This document shows, one piece after another, positions 51,301 through 62,015 of a stretch of 64,000 nucleotides of DNA. The notes beneath the pieces were generated by a model. That model saw only the letters and a list, made by a program, of their open reading frames with translations, was not told the DNA's origin and did not search any database. Source of the stretch: Ustulina deusta (Eukaryota > Ascomycota > Sordariomycetes > Xylariales > Xylariaceae); contig JAJNNX010000007.1 of assembly GCA_023159155.1 (NCBI GenBank), positions 806,001 to 870,000 of the forward strand, read 5' to 3'. A program made the translations under genes and the position numbers. Every line of letters begins with the position of its first letter. Position 1 is the first letter of the stretch.

Positions 51301-52950
51301 ACCGAGGCCAATAAGCATCGCGGGGCCACCAAGGACAAGAACGTGGGCTCCTTCATGGACGTCATCGGGGTTCTTGAGTGCATGTTGCGGTCTGACCGAT
51401 CCAAGACCGCCAGCGAGCATAATAGGCTTATGGTAACCCCTCCATTCATCACCAACATTAGCCAAGAGAGTGCGGAAAACTCCAGTCAAAGCAGGTCGGC
51501 CAAACTCATTGTTATACCGTGCGGAACCAATAGGGGCTTCAAGCATGATGTCAAGACTGCTCGCATAGCTGTTTGCTGTTAGTATCGTATCTGCCGCTAC
51601 AATCCTATGCTAAATCTAGGAAGATTACTCACTAAAAGCTATTAGTATGGTTCGAGATGTTGCGTGAGGCTGGAGCACAATTATTCCACACTTACCTGGA
51701 ATGGCTTGCCAATATCGGCTTCCCACGGTTGCTCGTGACCGGGTATCCGAAGGTCAGAAACGAAAAATCCCGATAGGCCTGCTTTTGTTGTTGAACCTCT
51801 TCCTACGGCCGCTTCATCCCGAATTTCTCCTATGTTGCAAGTCACGTTAGGTTGCCCTTAGAAAAGATAACGAGAATTACAACCCTTCAACCGAAAAAAA
51901 CCCATACTCAGGAGGAGCTATCTTCCGGTTTGATAACGTACCTCCAGATCCAGTTGCCGCCCCAGGGAAAGGGGATATGGCGGTAGGGTGGTTGTGTGTC
52001 TCAACCTTGGCAAGCATATGCAATACTTCCTTCGTGAGCTTCCAAGTGCCGGTTTGGTAATCAGGGGCCCAGAAGGCAGCCATCTCTCCTTGTAAGACAG
52101 CAGCATTATCGCTATAGGCCGACACAGTGAAGTTTGGCGTCTTCTTGTGTGTGTTTTTAATCATCTCGAAAAGGCTCCCGATTTGACGCTTATCATCAAT
52201 TGTCCAGTTGGCATTGAAGACTTTATGGCGACAGTGCCTACCATGGCCGGTGAATTAGACATGAATGATTCAAAAGGGGGGGTTGAAAGCATACTCAGAG
52301 TTTACTTGACCGAACATGAACAACTCAATGTCGTTTGGTGGGCGTCCGAGGTCCTGGAAAATCTCGATCAGATATTGGATTTCGCCATCATCGAGACCCA
52401 ATCCATTCTCATTGCTGTATTCCGTCAGAGCGGCAATAGGGCCGCGAGAGTCGGCAAAAATGTCCACCACAACAAGGGGGCTGCGAGCGCCCTCGGCGAA
52501 TACCGTGGCCTCAGGATGTGGCTCGGTTGCGCTATACGTTTCTGTCATCCGGTCGTAGAGTACATCGATAAAAGGAGTAAAATCCTTCTCCTCTGATTGG
52601 CTATCGAATTCGACCTTGACCAAACGACCCCTCTCTACACGAATAACATCCCGTAGCCCGCAAACTTGGGCAATGGCGGTGGCCTGTGAGCTCCAGGGCG
52701 ACATGGTCCGGGGCGTGATGTAAACATCTTTAGTCTCAACAGCGCCTTGAGGAGCGACATCCAAGTGTGAGATGCCGAGGAAGGATTTGATCTCGCTGAT
52801 ATCTGTGGTGTTGCTGAGGTGGATGTAGTAGAGCCAAGAGCCCGTGATGCCTTTAACTTTAGCTTGGCTGACCTTCGCAATGCCGTCCAGCAGCTTCTGG
52901 GACTGCCACGCCGCAAAGCATGGCTGTCCAACGAGGATCTCGTAAGGCAT
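48400..52950 (-). CDS. ADE6: Phosphoribosylformylglycinamidine synthase (FGAM synthase)
   Basis: The enzyme makes FGAM from FGAR, glutamine and ATP, the fourth step of de novo purine synthesis, in the cytosol. Exons on the minus strand are 52,950-52,295, 52,237-51,942, 51,829-51,696, 51,568-51,202, 51,085-50,904 and 50,830-48,400. The layout is that of the fused eukaryotic PurL: N-terminal PurS-like and linker parts; a first synthetase half with QVNSEHCRHK (about 215-225), [19 protein letters not shown] and DVGAGGLSN; a second half; and a class I glutamine amidotransferase with GVCNGCQ (Cys near 1184) and PHPER (near 1316). Length is about 1,354 residues, as usual for fungi. Splice sites are canonical, except that the third junction (51,696/51,568) is out of frame by one base: the protein after KPF should continue [10 protein letters not shown], but joining CAG to CTATGC shifts the frame. 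This may be an indel, a sequence error or non-canonical splicing. Confidence 0.95.
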
Positions 52951-55344
52951 TCTGGTGTGTAGAGGGCCAAGCCCAGAGGCTAAGCGGGTAATCGAAATGG
53001 CCTTCCGCCCTTAAGGCCAGCGGAGTAGCAATCTAGGACATACGAGAGACTTGCTAATGGTTTCATCAAGTAGGTAAATCCCTACTTTTTTTTGTCGCGG
53101 ACAAGTTGTTGCCCCGCCAAGTCAGACACGAGGTGGGATGGTGGGGTGAGTGAATCTTCTTTATCTTAATATCGATAAGACGAAAACTCCGTGTGCGGAG
53201 ATCTGTAAGTAAATATACCTTCTTAATTACATATTCCCGCAAGAGTGCTGTGCTCAAATGTACCCGACAAGTACCTAACACTCTAGAGCGTACTAGGTAT
53301 ATCTGTAAGTACTACGTAGGTATTGTGAAAGAGATGTTCATTACAGCTTTCTGAGGTCATTTCCATATGGCGGGGATACTTTACCCGAGACTGGCAGTGC
53401 TTCTCCCTCAAGTTTTAAGAAACCCAGTAACTGAAGAGAGCCGCAAGGTTTCACTGACAATTCTTTCTTTTTAGTAGATTTACTATAAGGCTTTCGGTTC
53501 CAAGTCTTGCAATACCTAACGGCAACTCAGCAAGGTGGACAGACAAGAAACTCGCGCATTAGCATCGGATTCTTGAATGGTAATTAAGGGCCCAGGATGG
53601 TATGCATGCTTGATTATCAGTTATACTTATTTCGGCCATGTTCTCCATACTATGTATCGTGGTGCCTTTATCAACTCAGCTCGCCTTGATGATCTAATAA
53701 TAGCGTTGGGATCATTAATGCCGCCGGCTTCAAGCGCTGCGGGTGGCTTACTATCTTCATCACAGTCGTCACAGGCCACCCGCATCACCAACCCCTCGAG
53801 GGGGCGCAAATAAAGCCATAAAAACCAAATGAGTTATCAAATGCCCCCAGCATCTCAACTTTAATGTCACAATAAATGCCTTTACATTTCAGGAGAGACG
53901 TTATGAATGAGGTTGGTTGTGTGTCTTTGTTTTTGCTTGGGGTTGATTTGCTGGATCTATAGCTATTGATATTTATTATGTTCTTTTTGGTGAGGCTGAG
54001 TTCCTGGGTGGCAGACATATTGAAGACGTTTGTAGTGGTTTGGATAGGGAACGGGGTATTTGAGGCTGCGGTTTTAAAAAGTCTTATATGTAAACACTAC
54101 AGTTAATAATAGTATATGGTATGTTATACTAGATAGGATTCTTTATTGGGAATGATTGTATCGGTGGATTTGCGTGCAAGTAGGAAGGGCTTTTTGAAGC
54201 CGCGGCGTCAAAAAGCTTGTTGCTGTAGTTGCTGGTAGAAGGGGCTTTCCTCATCTAGCGGCCTGTATCATCAACCACTTCTAGAGGAGGGCAGTATTGA
54301 ATCATGGCATCCAGACGTTGCCTGGTCAAATGCCACATCTGTAGACTGAGATGAGATTTCACCCATTTGACGAATCTCCATCTGCTGCTACTCAATACCA
54401 TTGATATCTACCCGTGTGTCGCGAGGCCGTCTTCTTCACAACGATGGTTAAGAAGTCGACGCCTAGTTGGCTACGAGAACTGATTTCGGCTAAGTTTAAG
54501 GTACTGTTTGTTTACCGAGAAGATAGACATCAGCGATGGAAGAATCTCGACTGTGCCAAATGCTTGGTTACATGCAGGTACACCATCCCCAGACCCTACA
54601 TGTGAAGTTTTAGGGTTTGATCGCGCAGGATAGGCTTTAAAGAGATTGGGTGTCAAGAATGCTGCGAGATCTCCGAAGGAACTATTCCACCCGCAACGTG
54701 TAGTCCATGACGTCGGCATAACATCAAGTACACGAGTAAAGTATTAACTAGCTAGAAGGCCGGACGCTAAAATGGCGTATGTCATGAGGAATCCATATCC
54801 TCCATAAGACATCAATTAATTTCTACCTGGGCAATGGACTCCCATAAGGAACGGGGGAACTTGTGACATAAGGAGGCAACGGATTTAGCTTCTTCTCCTA
54901 GTGGGGAGACTCGTACCGTACCTTAGGTATGTATACGTACCTAGAGTGGGCAGATACAGTGTGCGTGTGCGTAAGGCTTGGGAGGAGGCAGTAGCTCTAG
55001 GGTCCATACAACATTTAGCTGGTTTCCTTACGGCTATAGACCCTCCATCTACAATGCAACATCCATTATGCCTCCCCATCCATTTTCTCCGAGGACTACT
55101 GCATCATGACGGTTTGCTCAATTGATGTAAGTGAGAAACTGTGGCTTGTGCAAAAGCCACCAGCCACATTTCATTAGGTCCAGCGGGGCGACGCGCCTCA
55201 CGATAATAATTCATTATCTAGGATCTTCCTCACAGCGACTTTTCATTCCTCTTTGAAAAGCTCAATCATCGACTTGGACGTTAACAATAAGACTTCGAAA
55301 CCTGGTGTTTTCGCCAAATTTGAGTCTCACTACCAATTCCCAAG
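52951..55344. other. Intergenic; ADE6 promoter side, no supported gene
   Basis: The 2.4-kb stretch begins with the ADE6 upstream region. TAGGTA-type motifs cluster at 53,270-53,330 and 54,915-54,945. Several short open frames exist. The one at 53,785-54,018 (-, 77 residues, starting MSATQELSLTKKN) and the one at 53,627-53,809 (-) could be parts of a small spliced gene, but no consistent exon join, family or motif was found. Nothing here is called as a gene. Confidence 0.5.
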
Positions 55345-55602
55345 ATGGCGAAACCGACAATAATCCGCGCCCCCAACAAACACAACACCCCAGCACCGCG
55401 CATACCCCCGTCGAGGATCTCACGAGTCGACACGTCCAGCGCAACCTATAAGCTGGCTGCCTCGAAGTACACGCGCGTCATGATTGCCATGCCCATCCTT
55501 CTTGTTACATCGTACTACCTATTCGATCGGCTTGCTCTCGGACACGAAGCGAAGACCTTACGCAATACCCCCGTGGTGGCAGATGGGGCGAATAAAGAGT
55601 AA
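55345..55602 (+). CDS. Small single-span membrane protein, unknown function
   Basis: The 85-residue open frame has no introns. The N-terminal 40 residues are basic and rich in Pro, Ser and Thr (MAKPTIIRAPNKHN...). One hydrophobic helix follows at about residues 45-61 (VMIAMPILLVTSYYLF), then a short tail. A basic N-terminus before a single helix would suit a mitochondrial inner-membrane or ER protein, but the location is inference. The start is the first ATG of the frame and sits in AAGATGGC, a good fungal start context. The family was not recognised with certainty; the protein-like composition and clear helix make it more likely real than the other short frames around it. Confidence 0.55.
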   Translation: MAKPTIIRAPNKHNTPAPRIPPSRISRVDTSSATYKLAASKYTRVMIAMPILLVTSYYLFDRLALGHEAKTLRNTPVVADGANKE

Positions 55603-56838
55603 ACACATACAACTAGTCTAGCGATTTTCATGCTAAGGACCTCTGATATGCTATTACGCTGCCCCATACCTGTACACCATTGGTGGTCGTTGGTTTAGAC
55701 GAGCACTATGATTCGGATATGAATTTCGAAACCCCAGCCTTCCATCGCGCCGTTGTTTGCATGTCTATGGTATAGCGACCCGGGATACTACGCGGCCGCT
55801 CGACGCAGTGGGCGATATATATTCACATGGTGGCTGGAATTTAAGCGACTCCTCTGGTGTTGACTTTCCAGATACTCCGGGTATCGAATGACCTAGTCCA
55901 CTACGACCTTGGACAAAGTTGTGGATGTTGCCTAGCAGCGACACTTGCCCCAACACCATCCGAGATGTTCCTGAAGACCATTCCCTCCAGTCCATGCCTC
56001 GGATTGACGACCTAAATGTCCGTCCCTAGACGATACCGAATAATCCTCCTAAACTCATATCTGCTCGATGGCGTTGGGGAGGGAGGATAAACTGGGGAGC
56101 TATGCTCTCGGCTGCGAGCCTGGCAAGATAATAGGCTGCACCCAAAAAGTGGGTGCTACGAGATATCTTCAGGGCCATTGGTTTTGTGCCAGCCGCATCT
56201 TGGAGCTTGCAATTGGGTCGGAAAGGAGCGGGCCAAGTGACACATGCTGATGATGCGAAGTCAGCCAACAATCAGCACCCATTGCTCGACTCTAGTCTGC
56301 TAGTCTAGATAAGATGGCAATTATAGTCAAATATGTTTGTCGGGACGTTGTAACGGCAAATGTTCAGAGCAGTGTAATATGTAGCTCTAATAATGCAAGT
56401 AACATCTTGAGATACGTACCACAGTCGGAATTAGCGCGCCTGCCTCGTTAAATCACTGTCTACTAGCAGTAGGTACCTCTCATAAGTACTTAATCTAGCC
56501 TTGGATGGGTCGAAATAGCAACGTCATCTCCTGCTTACCTAGGCATGCACTGGAGAGCCATTTCTCGTTGCCAACACAGACCAGCTCTGCACCGTTCCAT
56601 CGTCGCGCCAAGCCTCGGCATCGTCAGTTCTCAAGCGGCCTGCATATCCTTTTTTTTGTTGGTCTTAAGCGATCCATAGATTTCGATCAACTCATAGCAT
56701 TACGCCACATTTCTGTTTTCTCACAGCCCCAGCACAATGCATCAGCTGCCAAGCTGTTTTGAGTCTTAACCCATCTGCATTCATTCGTTCACTGCTCTAG
56801 GTCTGCACGTCCACCCTCACTCATTACATGGGCTGAGA
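55603..56838. other. Intergenic; no gene seen
   Basis: The 1.2-kb stretch lies between two plus-strand genes. Open frames at 55,765-55,995 (-), 56,026-56,271 (-) and 56,505-56,762 (+) have no recognisable domain. A TAGGTACC motif lies near 56,470. The last few hundred bases are the likely promoter of the hydrolase gene. Confidence 0.5.
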
Positions 56839-58446
56839 ATGATTGGGACTTCATTCCCCGAATATGTCATCATCCGGATAAGCATCTTTCTTCTGCAGTA
56901 CACTACACCAATATGTCTGGTATATCTGCTCACTTTGATCATCCTCGAGGGCGCGGGAGGGGTATCATCCTGGTCAGGCAAGTTGGCGATTGGCTACTCT
57001 ATCATTGACGCCCTATATGCGCTTTTCATTTACTACCCGCACAATCGCCGTCTAAAGGAGGCAGCCAAACATCCGCCTCTATTGCCTCGCCCTGGCCGAC
57101 GGGCACTGTTTATACAGTGTCTCGACAATGTCCCCGACATCGCCAGCTACTTGCAGACGTGGTTCCTTGGGGCTGATGAGTCCGATATCCGAAAGGATAA
57201 TGTACGAGAGTTCTTTTCATGGGCTTTCTTTGACAGACATCCGGGCAATGAAACCGCCACGGAACTCGAGGAGCTCGATGAATATCTCGTCGAGGTGGAA
57301 AAGCGCATCGGCTATCAACTGGAGCCGGGAAGAGGTAATGCGAAAAGTTTTCGCTTGACGTTTGACGAAATCGAGGTGCGATATAGAAGCGTGGTGTGGT
57401 ATTTCATTGTGGGCGTGGTTGATCTGATCACCCACTCTCTACTTATCCATCAGGGGTTCCGGTACTACGCACAGCCAAAGTCTCACTCACACTCGGTGAT
57501 CCCTCTGCGCCTACAGTCCTTGTTTGCTACGAGGCGGTCCGTTTCTCAACTGAGCTACTGGTACCGACCGCACACGGCAAAGGACAAGTTGCCGCTTGTT
57601 TTCTTACATGGGATCGGCGTCGGACTCTGGCCGTACACGCGGTACTTCTCGAATCTCAATGAAGGGTCTAGCGAGGACGATCAAATCGGTGTTATCGCAT
57701 TGGAGTATCTCCCAGTGTCGGCGCGATTGACGGACGCACCTCTAAGCCAGACGGAATTTCTTTCCCAGATCACACTCCTCCTAGCCGCGCACGGGTGGGA
57801 TCAGTTCGCCGTCCTCGGCCACTCGTACGGGACGGTACTAGCTACCCATATGCTGAAATCACCCAGTCTAAGTCCTCGCATCCAATCGATTGTCTTCGTT
57901 GACCCAGTCTGTATCTTGCTGCATCTACCGGATGTCGCCTACAACTTCACGAGACGCAAGCCGCGCAGGGCTAACGAGTATCTGCTATGGTACTTCGCCA
58001 GTATGGACCCGGGAGTGGCACATTGTCTGGGACGTCATTTCTTTTGGAAAGACAATATCGCCTGGAAAGAGGACTTGATACGGATTGTGGAGAAGCCACC
58101 TGCTGATGGCGGAATTGATAGCACTGTTCCGTTGAAGAAAGCAAGAGCACGGAGGGTGACCGTATGTCTGGCGGAGCGAGACTTAATCGTCAATACACGG
58201 ACGGTGCTGCAGTACCTCGTCAATGATGGAGATTGGATGTCCATAAAAAGCGATGCAGGGAATAACGGCTCCGTTTATACACCACACCCGGTAGCTAAGC
58301 CTCAGGGAGATGACTCTGAACGGAATGGTATCGAGGTAGTATGGTTCGATGGGCTCGACCACGCGCAAGCCTTCGATGGGAAGAACAGCTCGGCCCGTCT
58401 CGCGGCCGTTACTCGCCGTTCTTGCACGCTGGGTCAGCTCATGTGA
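56839..58446 (+). CDS. Membrane-anchored alpha/beta hydrolase
   Basis: The single-exon gene encodes 535 residues. Two N-terminal hydrophobic segments (about 10-35 and 48-66) and another (about 185-203) suggest membrane attachment. The hydrolase fold follows: oxyanion-side HG in FLHGIGVG (255-262), nucleophile elbow GHSYGT (327-332) with Ser329, a probable acid at Asp448 in AERDLIVN, and His508 in GLDHAQAF. The triad is thus complete and the enzyme should be active. The substrate cannot be told from sequence; lipase or esterase activity is the usual guess for this fold. The start is the first ATG of the frame and lies just upstream of the first hydrophobic segment. The stop is 135 bp from the stop of the convergent cupin gene. 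Confidence 0.85.
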   Translation: MIGTSFPEYVIIRISIFLLQYTTPICLVYLLTLIILEGAGGVSSWSGKLAIGYSIIDALYALFIYYPHNRRLKEAAKHPPLLPRPGRRALFIQCLDNVPDIASYLQTWFLGADESDIRKDNVREFFSWAFFDRHPGNETATELEELDEYLVEVEKRIGYQLEPGRGNAKSFRLTFDEIEVRYRSVVWYFIVGVVDLITHSLLIHQGFRYYAQPKSHSHSVIPLRLQSLFATRRSVSQLSYWYRPHTAKDKLPLVFLHGIGVGLWPYTRYFSNLNEGSSEDDQIGVIALEYLPVSARLTDAPLSQTEFLSQITLLLAAHGWDQFAVLGHSYGTVLATHMLKSPSLSPRIQSIVFVDPVCILLHLPDVAYNFTRRKPRRANEYLLWYFASMDPGVAHCLGRHFFWKDNIAWKEDLIRIVEKPPADGGIDSTVPLKKARARRVTVCLAERDLIVNTRTVLQYLVNDGDWMSIKSDAGNNGSVYTPHPVAKPQGDDSERNGIEVVWFDGLDHAQAFDGKNSSARLAAVTRRSCTLGQLM

Positions 58447-58581
58447 AATAGAAGCCATCTAGTCTATGATTGGAATAATAACGATAGATGATAAATGCGA
58501 CAATGAGATATCCCCATACCTATAAACCGAGATGTTGTTTTACAAGTGAACGGATCGCCACATATTCCTTCCATGTTCGAC

Positions 58582-59217
58582 TTAGTCTACGTCTGCTTTA
58601 GCCTGGTCACCATCCCACCCTGTCAAATAAACAACGACTGGCTCTGGACCGCCTCGTATGAGTATCCATACGACGTCCTCGTCAGTCTCGTTGATTTCCT
58701 GGTGTTCTGTCCACGGCGGTATGAAGGCGAAGTCTCCAGCTGACAGCTCATGGCGCTTCAACTGATCCTCGCCGTCGCCTGTGTTCGTCACGAGGACTCC
58801 CTTGCCGGACGCAGCATATACGATAGTTTCTAAGCCATCAATGTTAGGATATATATCCATGCCGCGGAGATATATAATCACACACACAAAAAAAAAAAAA
58901 AAACATGCCTTGTTCGCCGTGATGGTGCACTGCCGAAGAACAGTGAGGCTTCGCCCGCATCACTACAACTCGACAATCAGCGGCAACCTCACGGGAATAG
59001 CACACACAGAAATGGCCTTGGAGAGTAGATAGCGGCGGATTCATTTACCGGTGGCACACATGCGATCGCTCTTGCCGACGATGGCACCCTGCCGGGTCAT
59101 GGGGAAGTCCTTGGACTTCTGCCGCTGGGCCTCGAGATCCGTGGCCTTGACCACCGTTATGGCGGACGGCATTATCATCGGCAATAGATCGGGTAGGAGC
59201 GAGAATATCGACGACAT
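58582..59217 (-). CDS. Small cupin-domain protein
   Basis: Proposed exons on the minus strand are 59,217-59,049, 58,962-58,909 and 58,829-58,582, giving 156 residues. The first intron has GTAAAT and GTAG ends. The second (58,908-58,830) begins GC and ends TTAG, with a CCTAACAT branch site; only this GC-AG choice keeps the frame. Spliced, the protein reads ...RMCATVMRAKPHCSSAVHHHGEQETIVY... in two adjoining pieces, which forms cupin motif 1 with the HHH...E metal ligands. Motif 2 is GDFAFIPPWTEHQEIN. One double-stranded beta-helix domain fills the protein, so it is a monocupin, probably metal-binding. The reaction is unknown. The gene is convergent with the hydrolase, which does not by itself imply a joint pathway. 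Confidence 0.82.
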
Positions 59218-62015
59218 GGCGGCGAGATGGGCCTCAGGGATTATTGATGAGATGAGATCTACCTCACGACTGAAGAAAGTATGGAGATGAGATGTGGGGG
59301 ATACGCGGGGATGAGGAGGGGTTGAATTAATTGATGGTCTTTGCCACTACCGGTTGTAAGACGCAGATGATAAATGCTGGGCTTGAATCACTCGAGTGTC
59401 TATTGTTTCAGATTGAGTTGATGTTCTAGTCTCGAGGCCTTGAGGGTACGGTTATTTGTAGTATAGTAGGTAGCGGGATACAGATTCCTCGTTCGTAGTG
59501 TGCATGGATACCTAAGGCATCATGGTGTCGGTTACTGCCGGAATGGGGCCTGCTTAGATAGTCTAGGCGCTGCCTGACGCTAAATGTGCGCATGGTCTGT
59601 GCATCCCGCCCTCTGTTCCGTTCCCAGGTTCCTGGGTGGGCGATCTAACCTTTTCCCTATGCACTCTATCGCCAACAGAAGTTCTAACCGGGCAAACGAA
59701 TAAATAACCGAATACTGCGATTTAATTGGCCAACGAAGCATCACCGGTGATGATATTCGAACTCGGGATAATGCTGTCCTGGTCCCTATAGATGATTGAA
59801 AACGCAGGTAGGGATATCTATAGATATACAGTTGTATGTGGGTTCAGAAATTGGTTATTCGGGACAAATATTTCCATGTAAGGGGGTAGTGGAAAGGATA
59901 CCATTGGAAGTGTGTAGTTCCGTTAGTTATACGAAAGGGTTTTTATTTCGCAAGTTAATCACTTTGTGTGTTGGATGGGAATCAGATTGACTTCTATGTC
60001 GTCACCTTTGATCATCTTGTTCCTGCAGATGATCTTGACCCAGACGTATTGCAGACAGCATTATCGAGGTGGGTTATGATGGAGGTGAGTATGCGAACAA
60101 CTACTTGCCGTTCCCAGTCAATCCGGCGGGCTACACAAGAAGGTACTAGCTGTACCACGATGTTGTCGAGGGAGAAAGGGGACACAAGCTTACGGGAGAG
60201 TGAACAACGGGGTAATTAGCAGAGATAGAGGTGGGTTCGGGAAAGAAACACGACTCCCATGGTTGTTGCCGAAAATGCGCGGAATGACAGATTACCGCGC
60301 GGGTATCGATGAGGTTTTTGCAGGGCAGTGTCCAGGATGTCCACGGATCTTATCCATCCTCTCCCGCTATCCGAATTTAGCGTCGATGCGAGCGCATTAG
60401 CGATGAGTTGAATCCATTTCTGGCATATATAATGCAGACTATGCACACCGTTGTTCCCAGAATGCGTACGAAGTATGTGTTCGGAGCATGTGAAGCTGAC
60501 CTCTGAAGGACTATTCTTCAACTTCACCGCCATTCCTCGCTCACATATGTTCAGTTCAACAGGAATCGTCTGCAGGTCCCGGCCCGGATTACAACAATTC
60601 CACCTAATATGCCTATATGTGCACTTATAATAGACCGTATTACACACTTGCCCGCCTTCTGGTGAGCTCTGATTGGTATACATAGGTAAGGCCATATGGG
60701 CAGGAGAGAGGTAGGCATTAGATATCACAAGAGCTATCGAAGTTGTTTTTGTTCATAGTTGCAACCAATCGATTCTGATTGGATCCCTTCTAGCTTACCT
60801 GCCTACATGTATAGGTACTATTAGGTACTGATGCAATTAATTCTAACCTCCTTGGGTATCTTACCTGTAGCAACGATTTGACCTGTCTCGACACCAACAC
60901 CGGAGATGGGAGCATTGGAAGGTGGGGTGATCATACCCACTCTACCTAAGTACCTGTACCGAGGTACCTAAAGGCTTGGTAGGTCCCTACAGGTATGTAA
61001 TGTATCGTATTTACCTGTATCATCCATCCAGCTCATTCCCCTCCTTTCCCCAAACCGCCACCCCTCTCTACCCCTCGCTTTGCGTTGGTGGTGCACTTGT
61101 CGTAGGTAACAAGTGCACATCAGGTACCTTATCTACCTACACCCCTAGTCCATATGTAGTACGTATAGGACTGTAAACATATCCCCAATCGAAACTCAAA
61201 AACTTGCGAGCCCTCGTCAGGTGTTCCATGACGTGAGCTTGGCTGTTTCGTGGCACATTTCTGCGTTCTCGTTCTGACAACCAACCAACCGCCACCTCCC
61301 TCTGCCAACCATTCTTCTTTCTGTACTTCGACTTCGACCACCGTCCATTTGCCAATCCGCCAGAGAGCCAATAAAGACGAGTCTGCACACGGTTACCCTA
61401 GGACATTTCTTCCCGCCAACCCGTCAGCCGTACTGAAGGTCCAGGACTCGTAAGCGGTCCTAGAAAACTCACTTACTAGTAGAACACGACAACGTGATAG
61501 GTTCATGCCGGGGTCCGCCCGCGCAACTGGCCAGGTCAAGTCGAACTCATAGCCGCGGAACACCTCCTATATCACCTTCGTCCCTCCGATGAATGATTCA
61601 CGGTCCCGAGCTCGTTTGCGGCCATCGAGACCGCATTGGACCTCTTTCCGATACCTGGTGGTACAGACAGATCCAAGCCTGCCACGTCTCTTGATCAGGT
61701 TATAACCAATCAGCTCAAGTCATACTTCGCCAATGCCACATTCCATCCTTCGCTAGCAAGAGGTTGATAAGCGTGGTAAATCCTACTCCCGTGTTCCCTG
61801 CTACTTCCTACGAGCGATGCCCTTGTTGTTGGCCGTATCTCCTGTAACGTCGGTGATCTCGTCATTGAGGATAAGAAAAGCCTCGCTCTAACCACGCCCA
61901 AACGCCCAAACACCCAAGTCCGCCGTTAATCAACGACAGAAGGCTCTTGCGTCTTCTCAGCACCCTTTCACAGTATTGATCGCGTGCGCTGAGCAGGACA
62001 TTACGTCGTTTCAAA
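59218..62015. other. Intergenic; motif-rich, possible gene relic
   Basis: The 2.8-kb stretch has no convincing intact gene. A possible decayed coding piece lies at 59,968-60,200 (listed separately). TACCTA and TAGGTA motifs are dense at 60,800-61,140. The 170-residue open frame at 60,216-60,728 (-) overlaps part of this and has no domain. The last several hundred bases (about 61,400-62,015) are probably the promoter and 5' leader of the F-box gene. Confidence 0.5.
59968..60200 (+). pseudogene. Possible decayed coding fragment, family unknown
   Basis: One frame reads MLDGNQIDFYVVTFDHLVPA and on to DDLDPDVLQ near 60,054. A second frame then takes over with IIEVGYDGGEYANNY and LPFPVNPAGYTRRY, reaches a TAG at about 60,148, and goes on with LYHDVVEGERGHKLTGE. 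The composition looks protein-like across a frame change and a stop that could be a mutated CAG. It may be a pseudogene or pieces of an intron-containing gene. No family was recognised. Confidence 0.3.

Noticed and set aside
53785..54018. 77-residue minus-strand open frame
   Set aside because: It starts plausibly, but no consistent splice to the neighbouring frame at 53,627-53,809 was found, and no family is recognisable.
60216..60728. 170-residue minus-strand open frame
   Set aside because: No domain, signal or repeat is visible, and it overlaps the protein-like relic on the plus strand. Length alone is not enough.
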